Shown here: piece after piece, positions 8,275 through 16,583 of the stretch
Numbering within the stretch: the first letter of the stretch is position 1
Layout: each line of letters opens with the position of its first letter
DNA from: Gammaproteobacteria bacterium
GTDB lineage: Bacteria; Pseudomonadota; Gammaproteobacteria; UBA12402
DNA length: 39,363 nucleotides
Assembly (NCBI GenBank): GCA_016930035.1
Contig: JAFGHQ010000040.1
Location: forward strand, 1 to 39,363
Direction: 5' to 3'
The notes under the pieces: model-generated
What the model was told of the DNA's origin: nothing
What the model saw: the letters and a program-made list of their open reading frames with translations, nothing else
Database searches by the model: none
Made by a program: the position numbers and the translations under genes

Positions 8275-8869
8275 AAATTACCAAAAAACACTTTCTCAAT
8301 TGGAAACGCGTACACGTTTTCTGATACTCATTGTTCTAATAGGCTTAATATTTTTATTATGGTATTTTTTTCCTTTTCGCCATTTAGCGCAACAAAATTT
8401 TATGAAATCCAATCAAACCTTAATTGAGAAACAAAAAATCTTAACTGCCCAAATGCAAATTAAATATCTTAACTTAGAGCAAAATAGATTAGAAAATACA
8501 TTGGAATCCTTAAAAAAAGAAGTTGCTATAAAAAAACTGGGAACAAAATGGGTCAACTTACCTAAAAATGCAATGACCGTTTTAAAACAACTCCTGTTAA
8601 AAGAACACCGCCTCACATTATTAAACCTACAAAGCAAACCCACCTCTAAAAACCAATTAGCGTCACTAGGAAATCGGTTTAAACATCTTATTGAGGTTCA
8701 TTTCGAAGGAGATTATTTTTCCACCTTAAATTATTTAGAGGCCATTGAATCAAAACATTGGTATCTATTCTGGGATCGGTTACATTACAAAGTCACCCAA
8801 TATCCTAAAGCTGAAGTGATCGTTACTTTATTGGTACCAAGTGCCGAGGATTCTTTAACTCATGAATAA
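8267..8869 (+). CDS. mshJ: MSHA pilus biogenesis protein MshJ (PilO-like)
   Basis: Predicted PilO-type bitopic membrane protein (200 aa) that pairs with the PilN-like protein in the periplasm. A short cytoplasmic tail is followed by one membrane segment (FLILIVLIGLIFLLWYFF) at about residues 18-35, then a coiled coil at about 45-90 and a small alpha/beta domain with the PilO-like GDYFSTLNYLEAIESKHWYL stretch. The ATG at 8267 fits the conserved short N-terminal tail and overlaps the previous gene by 8 bases; a 5-residue longer reading also exists. Assigned MshJ on fold pattern and position between the PilN-like gene and mshK. Confidence 0.75.
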   Translation: MNKNYQKTLSQLETRTRFLILIVLIGLIFLLWYFFPFRHLAQQNFMKSNQTLIEKQKILTAQMQIKYLNLEQNRLENTLESLKKEVAIKKLGTKWVNLPKNAMTVLKQLLLKEHRLTLLNLQSKPTSKNQLASLGNRFKHLIEVHFEGDYFSTLNYLEAIESKHWYLFWDRLHYKVTQYPKAEVIVTLLVPSAEDSLTHE

Positions 8870-9212
8870 AAAAAGATTTTTTATCAAAGCAATCCAACAT
8901 GCAAAATGGCTATGTTTTTGTATATTTTTTATGAATTTAATTTATACTCGTTCTGTTTGTGCTGAAAATATACAGGATCCCACACGTCCACCAGGCGTAT
9001 CGGGTTCATTTTTACAAATTCAAGCACTGATTCTTGCGAAGGGTAAAAAAATTATACTAGTGGATAATCATTATTACTCGGTAGGTGATCGTGTGTCAGG
9101 CATGCAAATTGTCCAGATTCACAGAGATTTTGTAACATTGCAAACAAAACAAGGACTTGTTACAGTTCCTATCAGTTTAGATATTAAAAAATCATCCGGC
9201 ATAAAAAAATAG
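8862..9212 (+). CDS. mshK: MSHA pilus biogenesis protein MshK (PilP-like)
   Basis: Small periplasmic protein (116 aa) expected to link the inner-membrane complex to the secretin. An N-terminal signal segment (residues about 14-32, ending SVCAEN) is followed by the family hallmark DPTRPP and a short beta domain (LILAKGKKIILVDNHYYSVGD...VTLQTKQGLVTVPI), typical of MshK/PilP/GspC homology regions. The gene starts 8 bases before the mshJ stop. mshL follows 13 bases after its own stop. Confidence 0.78.
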   Translation: MNKKRFFIKAIQHAKWLCFCIFFMNLIYTRSVCAENIQDPTRPPGVSGSFLQIQALILAKGKKIILVDNHYYSVGDRVSGMQIVQIHRDFVTLQTKQGLVTVPISLDIKKSSGIKK

Positions 9213-9225
9213 ATGGAGCGCATTT

Positions 9226-10905
9226 ATGATAAAGTTTTTAAAAAGATCACTTACGATTTTTTTGGTCCCAGTGATCTTTCTTTTTACAGCTTGTTCTATT
9301 GTTCCCCCTCAAAATAGTGATGTAGCCCACCAAATAGATAGCGCCCTAAGTAATAGTATTCAAACGAATCAAAATGTTAAGCCTAATAATCAAACTAATC
9401 TCCCATCTTTTGTAGATACTGCCTTGTCCCCATCACTTGCTATGGATCTTCCAAAACCAAACGCGCAAGAACAACGTTTCGATGTGGTCGTGAATCATGT
9501 CCCTGCTGCAAGTTTTTTCACAGGTCTGGTTAAAGGGACCCAATATAGCGTGATGGTCGATCCTAGTGTAACAGGAAATATTACATTAGATCTAAAAGAT
9601 GTCACTATTGAAGAGGCATTACAAGCAGTACGAGACAGTTATGGATATCAATATGAACGGGAACCTTACGGATATCATATTTTCCCAAGCACATTAGAAA
9701 CCCGAATTTTTACGGTGAATTATTTAGATATCGATCGTAAAGGTAAATCCGAAACCATCGTAAATTCAGGGCAAATTACAAGAACCATCCAAGGGGAGTC
9801 TAGCAATAGGCTTATAACCACGCCCACTACAACAGCTGAAAATATTAGGCCAACGAGTAGCATTGAAACCTCTTCTGATACAAATTTTTGGAAATCATTA
9901 AAAGACACACTAACAGCAATTATTGGCGACAAGGATGGTCATTTAGTCGTGATTAATCCTCAGGCTGGGTTGGTGATTGTCAAAGCTTATCCTGATGAAT
10001 TACACCGCGTTGCTCAATATTTAGATAGTATACAAAATATCATGGAACGCCAGGTTATCCTTGAAGCAAAAGTTTTAGAAGTAGAACTCAATGCACAATA
10101 TCAAGCAGGTATCGACTGGAGAATTTTAGGTTTAGTACAAACCGGAACAGTCAACAAAGATATTAACGATGAAATATCTCAATTTGCCAACATTTTTAGA
10201 ATACACGCCAGTGCTGGAAAAAGTTTTTGGGCAGTTATTCAGCTTTTGAATTCACAAGGGCGTGTTAACGTGCTCTCAAGCCCCCGCATAGCAACCACCA
10301 ACAATCAGAAAGCGATTATTAAAGTAGGAGATGATCACTTTTTTGTGACAAATGTGGAAAGTACAACCACTACGGCGGGGACGGCTTTAGATACGAATCA
10401 AAATATTGAGTTAACTCCCTTCTTTTCAGGAATAGCGTTAGATGTGACTCCAGAAGTAGGACAGGACGGTATGGTTACCCTTCATATCCATCCAGTTGTG
10501 AGCACGGTTGTTGAAGAGCGTAAGAAATTTAAAGTCAATAATCAAGAACAAGATTTGCCTTTAGCCCAAAGCAGTGTAAGAGAATCCGATAGTGTTGTTC
10601 GCGCTCAAAATGGCGAGGTCATTGTGATAGGTGGGTTGATGGAAAATGGAAGCGCTGACTATGAAGCCTCAGTTCCAGGCGCTGATAAGTTACCGGGCAT
10701 TCGAGATTTGTTTAAATCAACGAATCGCAGCTCTCGAAAATTCGAATTAGTCATTTTATTAAGGCCTATTGTTGTAGAACCAGAGAAAAGTGCTCAAATA
10801 TGGACACAGCGCATTAATGAAGCGCAAAGAGTTGCTAATGGTACGAGAGGGGATTTTCGATATACCCCAGATTTCAAACCGAAGGAAGAAAGAAAAAATA
10901 AATAA
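9226..10905 (+). CDS. mshL: Secretin MshL, outer-membrane pore of the pilus
   Basis: Multimeric outer-membrane channel through which the pilus passes. The 559-aa precursor starts with a lipoprotein-like signal (LFTACS; Phe at -3 makes the lipobox slightly atypical). An STN-like N0 domain lies at about residues 84-160 (VMVDPSVTGNITLDLKDVTI). A Ser/Thr/Asn-rich linker follows, then a secretin N-type module with DGHLVVINPQAGLVIVKA. The C-terminal secretin domain, about residues 273-545, carries ILEAKVLEVELN, VNVLSSPRIATTNNQ and the closing VIVIGGLM and LVILLRPIVVE motifs. GGAG at 9215-9218 precedes the ATG by 7 bases. It is last in the overlapping mshI-to-mshL set. Confidence 0.93.
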   Translation: MIKFLKRSLTIFLVPVIFLFTACSIVPPQNSDVAHQIDSALSNSIQTNQNVKPNNQTNLPSFVDTALSPSLAMDLPKPNAQEQRFDVVVNHVPAASFFTGLVKGTQYSVMVDPSVTGNITLDLKDVTIEEALQAVRDSYGYQYEREPYGYHIFPSTLETRIFTVNYLDIDRKGKSETIVNSGQITRTIQGESSNRLITTPTTTAENIRPTSSIETSSDTNFWKSLKDTLTAIIGDKDGHLVVINPQAGLVIVKAYPDELHRVAQYLDSIQNIMERQVILEAKVLEVELNAQYQAGIDWRILGLVQTGTVNKDINDEISQFANIFRIHASAGKSFWAVIQLLNSQGRVNVLSSPRIATTNNQKAIIKVGDDHFFVTNVESTTTTAGTALDTNQNIELTPFFSGIALDVTPEVGQDGMVTLHIHPVVSTVVEERKKFKVNNQEQDLPLAQSSVRESDSVVRAQNGEVIVIGGLMENGSADYEASVPGADKLPGIRDLFKSTNRSSRKFELVILLRPIVVEPEKSAQIWTQRINEAQRVANGTRGDFRYTPDFKPKEERKNK

Positions 10906-10946
10906 TTTTGAATTCAAACGGGTGTTGTTACAAAATATACGCATCT

Positions 10947-11158
10947 GTCATCCTGGCTGGGAAGCCAGGATCCAGTTGACAGGGATGTTAAATTAAGTAT
11001 TCCTGGATCCTGAATCAAGTTCAGGATGACACATTTTCCCCGTCATCCTGGCTGGGAAGCCAGGATCCAGTTGACAGGGATGTTAAGTTGATTATACCTG
11101 GATCCTGAATCAAGTTCAGGATGACGAGGTCTGGATCCTGAATCAAGTTCAGGATGAC
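10947..11158. repeat. Tandem 84-bp double-hairpin repeats (two full units and one half unit)
   Basis: Fills most of the 342-base gene-free stretch between mshL and mshM. Two units (10947-11030 and 11042-11125) each start GTCATCCTGGCTGGGAAGCC and end TTCAGGATGAC, with mutual inverted ends. Inside each, TCCTGGCT-GGGA-AGCCAGGA and TCCTGAA-TCAAG-TTCAGGA form two strong hairpins joined by CCAGTTGACAGGGATGTTAA. A third partial unit (right hairpin only) is at 11131-11158. The two units differ at only a few central bases. Decayed relatives are at 13577-13660 and about 30879-30905. It is probably a dispersed palindromic family; it may end or attenuate transcription between mshL and mshM. I see nothing coding here. 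Confidence 0.85.
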
Positions 11159-11247
11159 GAGGATGGGATTTCCAGGGTATTATTTTTTACAAGAAACTGC
11201 CTGTTTTGAATAAATTTTGTTGCTTATCCATAATTGACGTTAATACC

Positions 11248-12147
11248 ATGTATCTAAAACATTTTAACTTTGAAGAACAACCATTTGGGCTCACCCCTAA
11301 TACACAATATTTCTGTAATTTGCCTATCTATCAGGAAGCACTCAATGTTTTACTGGTAAGTCTGCGTTCGGGTGAAGGTTTTGTGAAAATCATCGGAGAA
11401 ACGGGCACGGGCAAAACCATGTTATGTCGTCATCTGATTAATAATTTAAGTGCCGATTTTGTCACCGCTTATTTACCTAATCCTCAATTATCCCCCTTAG
11501 AATTACATAAACATTTAGTGAAAGAGCTCGGTATTTCTTATAAAGAAGATTCCGATCAATATTTGCTTACGGAAGTTTTAACTCAAAAATTATTAGACTT
11601 ATATGAACACGGAAAACAAGTTATTGTGGTAGTTGACGAAGCTCAAGCAATGTCTGATGAATCTTTAGAGGCGTTGCGCCTATTAAGCAATTTAGAAACC
11701 GAAGAATCTAAATTATTGCAGATTGTGTTATTTGGACAACCCGAGTTAAATGAACGACTAGCACAATCCAATTTAAGACAACTCAACCAACGTATTGCTT
11801 TTTCATATCAATTGCGGCCTTTGACACGGCAAGAACTCGAAGTTTATCTTTATCACCGTTTAGCGGTAACCGGATACACCAAAGAAGATTTATTTTCGCC
11901 TAAGGCAATTCAGCTTATCTATCGAGCCAGTGGCGGAATTCCAAGACTCTCCAATATATTGGCCCACAAAGCGTTGATGGCCGCATATGGCCAAAATCAA
12001 AAACAAGTGGATATAAAAGCGGTTCGAACAGCAATTTTAGATACAGAGAGCACAATAAAACGAGGTTGGTTTATTTATATTATTAATATTGCGGTAATTA
12101 TTTTATTGGCTGCACTAGTAACTGAATTATATTTTGTTTTGATGTAA
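11248..12147 (+). CDS. mshM: MSHA biogenesis ATPase MshM (ExeA/GspA-like AAA protein)
   Basis: AAA ATPase of the ExeA class, thought to help secretin assembly across the cell wall. The start MYLKHFNFEEQPFGLTPN matches the conserved ExeA N-terminus, so ATG 11248 is preferred over an upstream TTG at 11206. From this start (299 aa), Walker A GETGTGKT is at residues 50-57 and Walker B VVVDEAQ has Asp130-Glu131. One C-terminal membrane segment (IYIINIAVIILLAALVTELYF) occupies the last 27 residues, with no periplasmic peptidoglycan-binding domain, as in MshM. It lies between mshL and mshN as in Vibrio. Confidence 0.88.
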   Translation: MYLKHFNFEEQPFGLTPNTQYFCNLPIYQEALNVLLVSLRSGEGFVKIIGETGTGKTMLCRHLINNLSADFVTAYLPNPQLSPLELHKHLVKELGISYKEDSDQYLLTEVLTQKLLDLYEHGKQVIVVVDEAQAMSDESLEALRLLSNLETEESKLLQIVLFGQPELNERLAQSNLRQLNQRIAFSYQLRPLTRQELEVYLYHRLAVTGYTKEDLFSPKAIQLIYRASGGIPRLSNILAHKALMAAYGQNQKQVDIKAVRTAILDTESTIKRGWFIYIINIAVIILLAALVTELYFVLM

Positions 12148-12165
12148 AAATTTAACCTATCAAAC

Positions 12166-12193
12166 GTAAGGACAGGTCGCGACCTGTCCTTAC
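12166..12193. repeat. 28-bp perfect palindrome with TCGCGA core, copy 1
   Basis: GTAAGGACAGGTCG followed by its exact reverse complement, between mshM and mshN. A diverged copy forms the 3' end of the coding sequence at 15191-16504. It is probably a dispersed palindromic repeat; as RNA it would fold into a 12-14-bp hairpin without a T-run, so it is not a classical terminator. Confidence 0.8.
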
Positions 12194-12268
12194 AGTAAAT
12201 ACGTTGCATAATTTTAAATTGAGCATAAATTTCGCAGCTTGCGAAACTTGTATCGGATTATTTATGTT

Positions 12269-13528
12269 ATGAGCTTAATCAACAAAGTCCTAAAAGATGT
12301 GGAAAAAAAACATCGAAAAACTGTAGAAGACAAAAACACAGAAGAAGATGTTTTAACAGGTTTGTCATCGCCTAAAAAAGTACGCCGCCAACGTTCTTGG
12401 AACGTCGCTGTTTTATTGCTGGTTCTTATCATTCTTTTAGCGCTTTTAATTTATTCTTATTGGCCCCTCAATATTGAGAAAATTGAAAAAAGTGTGATTC
12501 AAGAAATTCCCACTCAATCTATTTTTCAAATGAATAGAGCCGTCCCCGCCGCCCCCTTACCTCAGAAAGAGCAGGAAGAGATTGATCACGAAAAAATGCT
12601 GTTGATTAAACCCACGATAGAAACACTTAATGATGTAGCAATCACAACACAAGAGCAACTTAACGTTATCAATTTGCAGTTAAGCCACCCTACTCATTAC
12701 TACGTGGATCATCAAAATCAAACGCTAAAAATTACGCTCATGAATACACAATTATTAAAACCATTAACGCTCGACACTACGCATACTTTTTTACGAGCTA
12801 TTCATTTTCAACAATCTCAACAAGACACGATGGTTGTATTAGATTTAATACCTAATACGCAAATTCAAGCTTTGCAATTACAAAACTCAAATCTGCAAAT
12901 ATTGTTGCACAATGCCTCCCCTGTTTTAGAATCGATGATGGCTAAAAAGTCAGTCCCTTTATCTCCACAACAATTAGCTGAACAGCAATATTTTAATGCT
13001 ATATCGCTATTACAAGAGCGTAAAAAAGATCTGGCTATTATTGCTTTAGGTGATGCTTTACAAAAATATCCAGAAGTAAAAGCCCCAAGAGAATTATTGG
13101 CGGCATTACTTATTGAGCGTCGTCAGTTATGGCAAGCAAAACAGATTATATGGGAAGGGTTAAAACAATATCCTGATTATTTACCTTTTATTACATTACA
13201 ATCTCGCATCTTAATGCAGGAAGGGAATATTTCGGGGGCCATCTCGGTTCTTAAGCAAAAAGCCCCCAGCATCCAAAGAAATCCTAATTTTTATGTTTTA
13301 ATGGCTTCATTATATCGTCAAAATGGCCAATACTTGGAAGCGGCTCGTATTTACAATAATCTGACAAAAATGGATTCGACTGTAGGTATTTGGTGGCTTG
13401 GTTTGGGTATTTCTTTAGAGGCTCTCGATCAAACTAACGCTGCCAGAGAAGCGTATTCACATGCGCTTTCCTGTGAAGATCTTTCTCCTCAAATTCGTGC
13501 TTATATTACGCAAAAACTCAGTACATAA
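12269..13528 (+). CDS. mshN: MSHA biogenesis protein MshN (TPR protein)
   Basis: Inner-membrane-anchored TPR protein of the MSHA system. The ATG 12269 gives MSLINKVLKDVEKKH, the conserved MshN opening; a 10-residue longer reading is less likely. The product is 419 aa. One membrane segment lies at about residues 42-66 (NVAVLLLVLIILLALLIYSYW), then a periplasmic linker and an AMIN-like beta region (about 125-215). A TPR array covers about residues 235-410, with repeats such as NISGAISVLKQKAP, QYLEAARIYNNLTKM and NAAREAYSHAL. In Vibrio mshE follows directly; here mshE lies 21.8 kb away. Confidence 0.85.
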   Translation: MSLINKVLKDVEKKHRKTVEDKNTEEDVLTGLSSPKKVRRQRSWNVAVLLLVLIILLALLIYSYWPLNIEKIEKSVIQEIPTQSIFQMNRAVPAAPLPQKEQEEIDHEKMLLIKPTIETLNDVAITTQEQLNVINLQLSHPTHYYVDHQNQTLKITLMNTQLLKPLTLDTTHTFLRAIHFQQSQQDTMVVLDLIPNTQIQALQLQNSNLQILLHNASPVLESMMAKKSVPLSPQQLAEQQYFNAISLLQERKKDLAIIALGDALQKYPEVKAPRELLAALLIERRQLWQAKQIIWEGLKQYPDYLPFITLQSRILMQEGNISGAISVLKQKAPSIQRNPNFYVLMASLYRQNGQYLEAARIYNNLTKMDSTVGIWWLGLGISLEALDQTNAAREAYSHALSCEDLSPQIRAYITQKLST

Positions 13529-13548
13529 ATGAATTACTTTAACTTGAA

Positions 13549-13677
13549 GGCGTTGTTGCATAAATAATACACATCCGTCATTCTGGCTGGGAAGCCAGAA
13601 TCCAGTTGACAGGGACGTTAAATTTAATATTTCTGGGTCTCCAAGGTAATCTTCATGATGATTTATGCAACAATGCC
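13549..13677. mobile_element. Short MITE-like element with IS-type ends, carrying a decayed 84-bp repeat
   Basis: Ends are GGCGTTGTTGCATAAAT (13549-13565) and ATTTATGCAACAATGCC (13661-13677), inverted with one mismatch in 17. They resemble terminal repeats of IS5-group elements (GGCxTTGTTGxATAAAT; family knowledge). The 129-bp interior is a worn copy of the double-hairpin repeat (GTCATTCTGGCTGGGAAGCC at 13577). There is no transposase and no clear target duplication. It marks the junction between mshN and the redox operon. Confidence 0.6.
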
Positions 13678-13723
13678 ATTTTAAATTTAAAAAAACATCA
13701 TGTTTTTTTACTAAAGGTTTTCT

Positions 13724-15169
13724 ATGTTCGATATTTGTATTATTGGCGCAGGTGTTATCGGCAGTGCGATTGCCCGAGAATTAGCTAAATATGACTTATC
13801 CCTATGTCTACTTGAAAAAGATCAAGACGTGAGTTCTGGTACGAGTAAAGCCAACAGTGGAATTGTGCATGGAGGTTATGATGCGAAATATGGCACACTG
13901 AAAGCAAAGTTTTGTGCAAGAGGGAATCAGCTCTATGATCAACTGGAAAAAGAGTTGCACTTTGGTTTCAGACGCGTAGGTTCTTTCGTTATCGGGTTTG
14001 ACGATCAAGATCGCAAAACTATCGAGGCGCTTTATGAGAATGGATTAAAAAATAACGCGCGAGGGCTTAAGATCGTTGATGGGGATTTTGTTAAAAAACG
14101 AGAACCTTATCTCAGTGATCAAATTCAAGTAGCGTTGTACTGTGAATCCGCAGGTGTTATTTCGCCCTATGAATTTACCATCGCTTTAGCAGAAAATGCC
14201 GTAGATAATGGCGTAGAGTTACGTCTTAACACCGAAGTTGTTGGTATTCACAAGCAAGCAGATCATTTCGTCATTAAAACTCATCAAAAACCTATACAAT
14301 CCAAAGTGGTCATTAATGCCGCCGGACTTTATAGCGACAAAATCGCTAAAATGGTCGGAATTGAGGATTTTGAAATCCAACCCAAACGCGGTGAATATGT
14401 TTTGTTCGATAAAACCCAGGGGCATTTAGTCAATAGCATTATTTTTCAAACACCCACCGAAGCAGGTAAAGGCGTTTTAGCTGTTCGTACCTATCATGGC
14501 AATCTCATGATCGGCCCAAGTTCTACCTATATCGAAGAAAAAAACAATGTGAATACTACCGCCGAGACGATTAATGAAGTCATTCATGCCGCCAGAAAAT
14601 CTTTACCTAATTTTGATCTGAAAGAGGTTATCACAACCTTTTCAGGAAACCGTGCATGTTCAACCAAACATGATTTTATTATTGAGGAAAGCAAAAAAAT
14701 TCCTGGATTTATCAATATCGCCGGTATTGAATCTCCAGGCTTAACAGCCGCCCCTGCAATTGCACAATATGTGGTTGAAATGGTAGCAGCGTCCCACTTA
14801 ATATCGTTACAGCAAAAATCCCACTTTAATCCTGAGCGACGCCCTTATCATCATGTTTCTGAAATGAATCCAAAAGAATTAAATGAATTAATTCAAAAAC
14901 ATCCGGAATATGGCCGCATCATTTGTCGATGCGAAACCGTCTCCGAAGGAGAAATTAAAGATGCTTTAAGTCGCTCCATACCGATCAATACGTTGGATGC
15001 TGTTAAACGACGTACCCGCGCCGGAATGGGGCGATGCCAAGGGGGCTTTTGCACACCTAAAATCCTAGAAATCATTTATAATGAACTCGGAATTCCGGTT
15101 GAAAAAATTGAAAAGAAAACAGCGGGATCTTACATTGTGGTTGGAAGAACCAAAAAAGCATTTCACTAA
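13724..15169 (+). CDS. GlpA-like FAD-dependent dehydrogenase with C-terminal BFD-type [2Fe-2S] domain
   Basis: Flavoprotein of the glycerol-3-phosphate dehydrogenase / DAO family, 481 aa. The FAD-binding GAGVIG is at residues 8-13, followed by LEKDQDVSSGTSKANSGIVH, the GlpA/GlpD-like pattern. The C-terminal BFD-like domain has four Cys ligands, Cys401, Cys403, Cys438 and Cys443 (CRCETVSEGE ... GRCQGGFC). Family knowledge: this architecture, followed by the next two genes, occurs in clostridia and Thermotoga, usually annotated as anaerobic glycerol-3-phosphate dehydrogenase. The substrate is not proven here; 2-hydroxyglutarate-type acids are an alternative. AAAGG at 13713-13717 precedes the ATG by 6 bases. 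Confidence 0.85.
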   Translation: MFDICIIGAGVIGSAIARELAKYDLSLCLLEKDQDVSSGTSKANSGIVHGGYDAKYGTLKAKFCARGNQLYDQLEKELHFGFRRVGSFVIGFDDQDRKTIEALYENGLKNNARGLKIVDGDFVKKREPYLSDQIQVALYCESAGVISPYEFTIALAENAVDNGVELRLNTEVVGIHKQADHFVIKTHQKPIQSKVVINAAGLYSDKIAKMVGIEDFEIQPKRGEYVLFDKTQGHLVNSIIFQTPTEAGKGVLAVRTYHGNLMIGPSSTYIEEKNNVNTTAETINEVIHAARKSLPNFDLKEVITTFSGNRACSTKHDFIIEESKKIPGFINIAGIESPGLTAAPAIAQYVVEMVAASHLISLQQKSHFNPERRPYHHVSEMNPKELNELIQKHPEYGRIICRCETVSEGEIKDALSRSIPINTLDAVKRRTRAGMGRCQGGFCTPKILEIIYNELGIPVEKIEKKTAGSYIVVGRTKKAFH

Positions 15170-15190
15170 AAACGAAAATCTGATATTGAT

Positions 15191-16504
15191 ATGACGAAAC
15201 AATATGACTTAGTGGTAATAGGTGGTGGGCCAGCAGGTATGGCCGCAGCGCTTTCTGCAAAACAACATGGCGTTGAAAATATTTTAATTCTTGAACGCGA
15301 TAAAGAACTCGGCGGTATTTTAAATCAATGCATCCATAATGGGTTCGGTGTTCACCACTTTAAAGAAGAATTAACAGGTCCTGAGTATAGCGCTCGTTTT
15401 ATCACTGAAATTCAAAAAACTTCCATTGAGATCATGTTAGATACCATGGTATTAAAAATTGATAATCATCGGCAAATTCATGCAATTAGCCCAAATCACG
15501 GTTATATGGTCCTTAAATCGAAGGCAATTATATTGGCAATGGGTTGCCGTGAGCGCACACGGGGCGCTATTCGTATTTATGGCAGCCGACCATCAGGTAT
15601 TTACACCGCAGGGACCGCTCAGCGATTGATCAACATTAATGGGTATATGCCGGGAAAAGAAATAGTCATTTTGGGTTCCGGGGACATTGGGCTAGTCATG
15701 GCACGGCGCATGACACTAGAAGGTGCTCAAGTAAAAATGGTTCTGGAATTACAGTCACGATCCAATGGCACGTTAAGAAACATAGTACAATGTTTAGAAG
15801 ATTATCATATTCCGCTATACTTAAATCACACGATTGTTCAAATTCATGGGAAAAATCGCGTAGAGGGGGTCACCATCGCTAAAGTAGATGAAAACTTGGC
15901 ACCCATTAAAGCTAGTTACCAATATATCCCCTGTGATACCCTCTTACTTTCGGTCGGCTTAATTCCTGAAAATGAAATTTCAAAATCTGCGAGAGTAAAG
16001 CTTGATAGTCGAACCAGGGGCCCTTTTGTTGGCGAGCTGCGTCAAACCAATATTCCTGGTATTTTTGCCTGCGGGAATGTGTTACATGTTCATGATGTGG
16101 TCGATTTCGTCAGCGAGGAAGCAGCCCTAGCAGGCTACGGTGCTGCTCGTTATATTCGAGGTCAATTTGACACCACTATCACACATCAAACCATTAATGG
16201 AGAAGGCGTGACTTATGTCCTTCCTCAGACAATGAATATTTATCATATCGAAGATACATGTAATCTTTATCTGCGCGTTAATAAGCCCTATGGCCGATGT
16301 CAGATTGAAGCTTGGATTGGAAATACTTTAATTGCGTCGAAACGAGAAATTCGATGTTTGCCTTCAGAAATGATTAATTTTAAAATAAGAAAAGAAGCTA
16401 TCGTAGGAAGCTCAGATCTACGCCCAGCACAAGCAATCGATCAACAACCTACTCAAATAATAGTAAAAATTGTAGGGATGGATCGCGACCCATCCTTACC
16501 ATAA
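15191..16504 (+). CDS. FAD/NAD(P)-dependent oxidoreductase, partner of the GlpA-like protein
   Basis: Pyridine-nucleotide-disulphide-type oxidoreductase of 437 aa. FAD-binding GGGPAG is at residues 11-16, the segment LNQCIHNGFGVHH near residue 42 is typical of this subgroup, and a second Rossmann motif GSGDIG is at 162-167 for NAD(P). GIFACGNVLHVHDVVDFVSE near residue 290 is the closing FAD contact. It follows the GlpA-like gene by 21 bases and I infer it passes electrons between NAD(P) and that protein's Fe-S/FAD centres. The last residues (after about 428, GMDRDPSLP) are encoded by a 28-bp repeat palindrome, so the native C-terminus was probably replaced. Confidence 0.83.
   Translation: MTKQYDLVVIGGGPAGMAAALSAKQHGVENILILERDKELGGILNQCIHNGFGVHHFKEELTGPEYSARFITEIQKTSIEIMLDTMVLKIDNHRQIHAISPNHGYMVLKSKAIILAMGCRERTRGAIRIYGSRPSGIYTAGTAQRLININGYMPGKEIVILGSGDIGLVMARRMTLEGAQVKMVLELQSRSNGTLRNIVQCLEDYHIPLYLNHTIVQIHGKNRVEGVTIAKVDENLAPIKASYQYIPCDTLLLSVGLIPENEISKSARVKLDSRTRGPFVGELRQTNIPGIFACGNVLHVHDVVDFVSEEAALAGYGAARYIRGQFDTTITHQTINGEGVTYVLPQTMNIYHIEDTCNLYLRVNKPYGRCQIEAWIGNTLIASKREIRCLPSEMINFKIRKEAIVGSSDLRPAQAIDQQPTQIIVKIVGMDRDPSLP
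16472..16499. repeat. 28-bp palindrome with TCGCGA core, copy 2, inside the end of a coding sequence
   Basis: GTAGGGATGGATCG-CGACCCATCCTTAC is 12/14 self-complementary and closely related to the perfect palindrome at 12166-12193. It encodes the final residues of the upstream oxidoreductase and ends 2 bases before its stop codon. Confidence 0.75.
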
Positions 16505-16583
16505 ATTAAAAAATAAGTGAATTAGGTAGTAGCGCAATTCAACAATATTTATATCATCCTATACCTTGACATAGAGAAACAAT

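Noticed and set aside
10947-11158. Possible CRISPR array (repeats between mshL and mshM)
   Set aside because: Units are long (84 bp), contain internal hairpins, are not separated by regular unique spacers, and no cas genes are near.
12166-12193. Rho-independent terminator after mshM
   Set aside because: The palindrome is perfect but no T-run follows on either strand, and a related copy lies inside a coding sequence; repeat element is the better explanation.
13606-13788. Short plus-strand frame across the 13549-13677 element into the GlpA-like gene
   Set aside because: It is made of repeat sequence and an out-of-frame overlap with a well-supported gene.
16509-16550. Third REP-like copy (GAATTAGGTAGTAGCGCAATTCAACA) before the DUF1667 gene
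   Set aside because: Resembles the GTAGG...AACCC repeats only loosely; pairing is short, so I do not annotate it.
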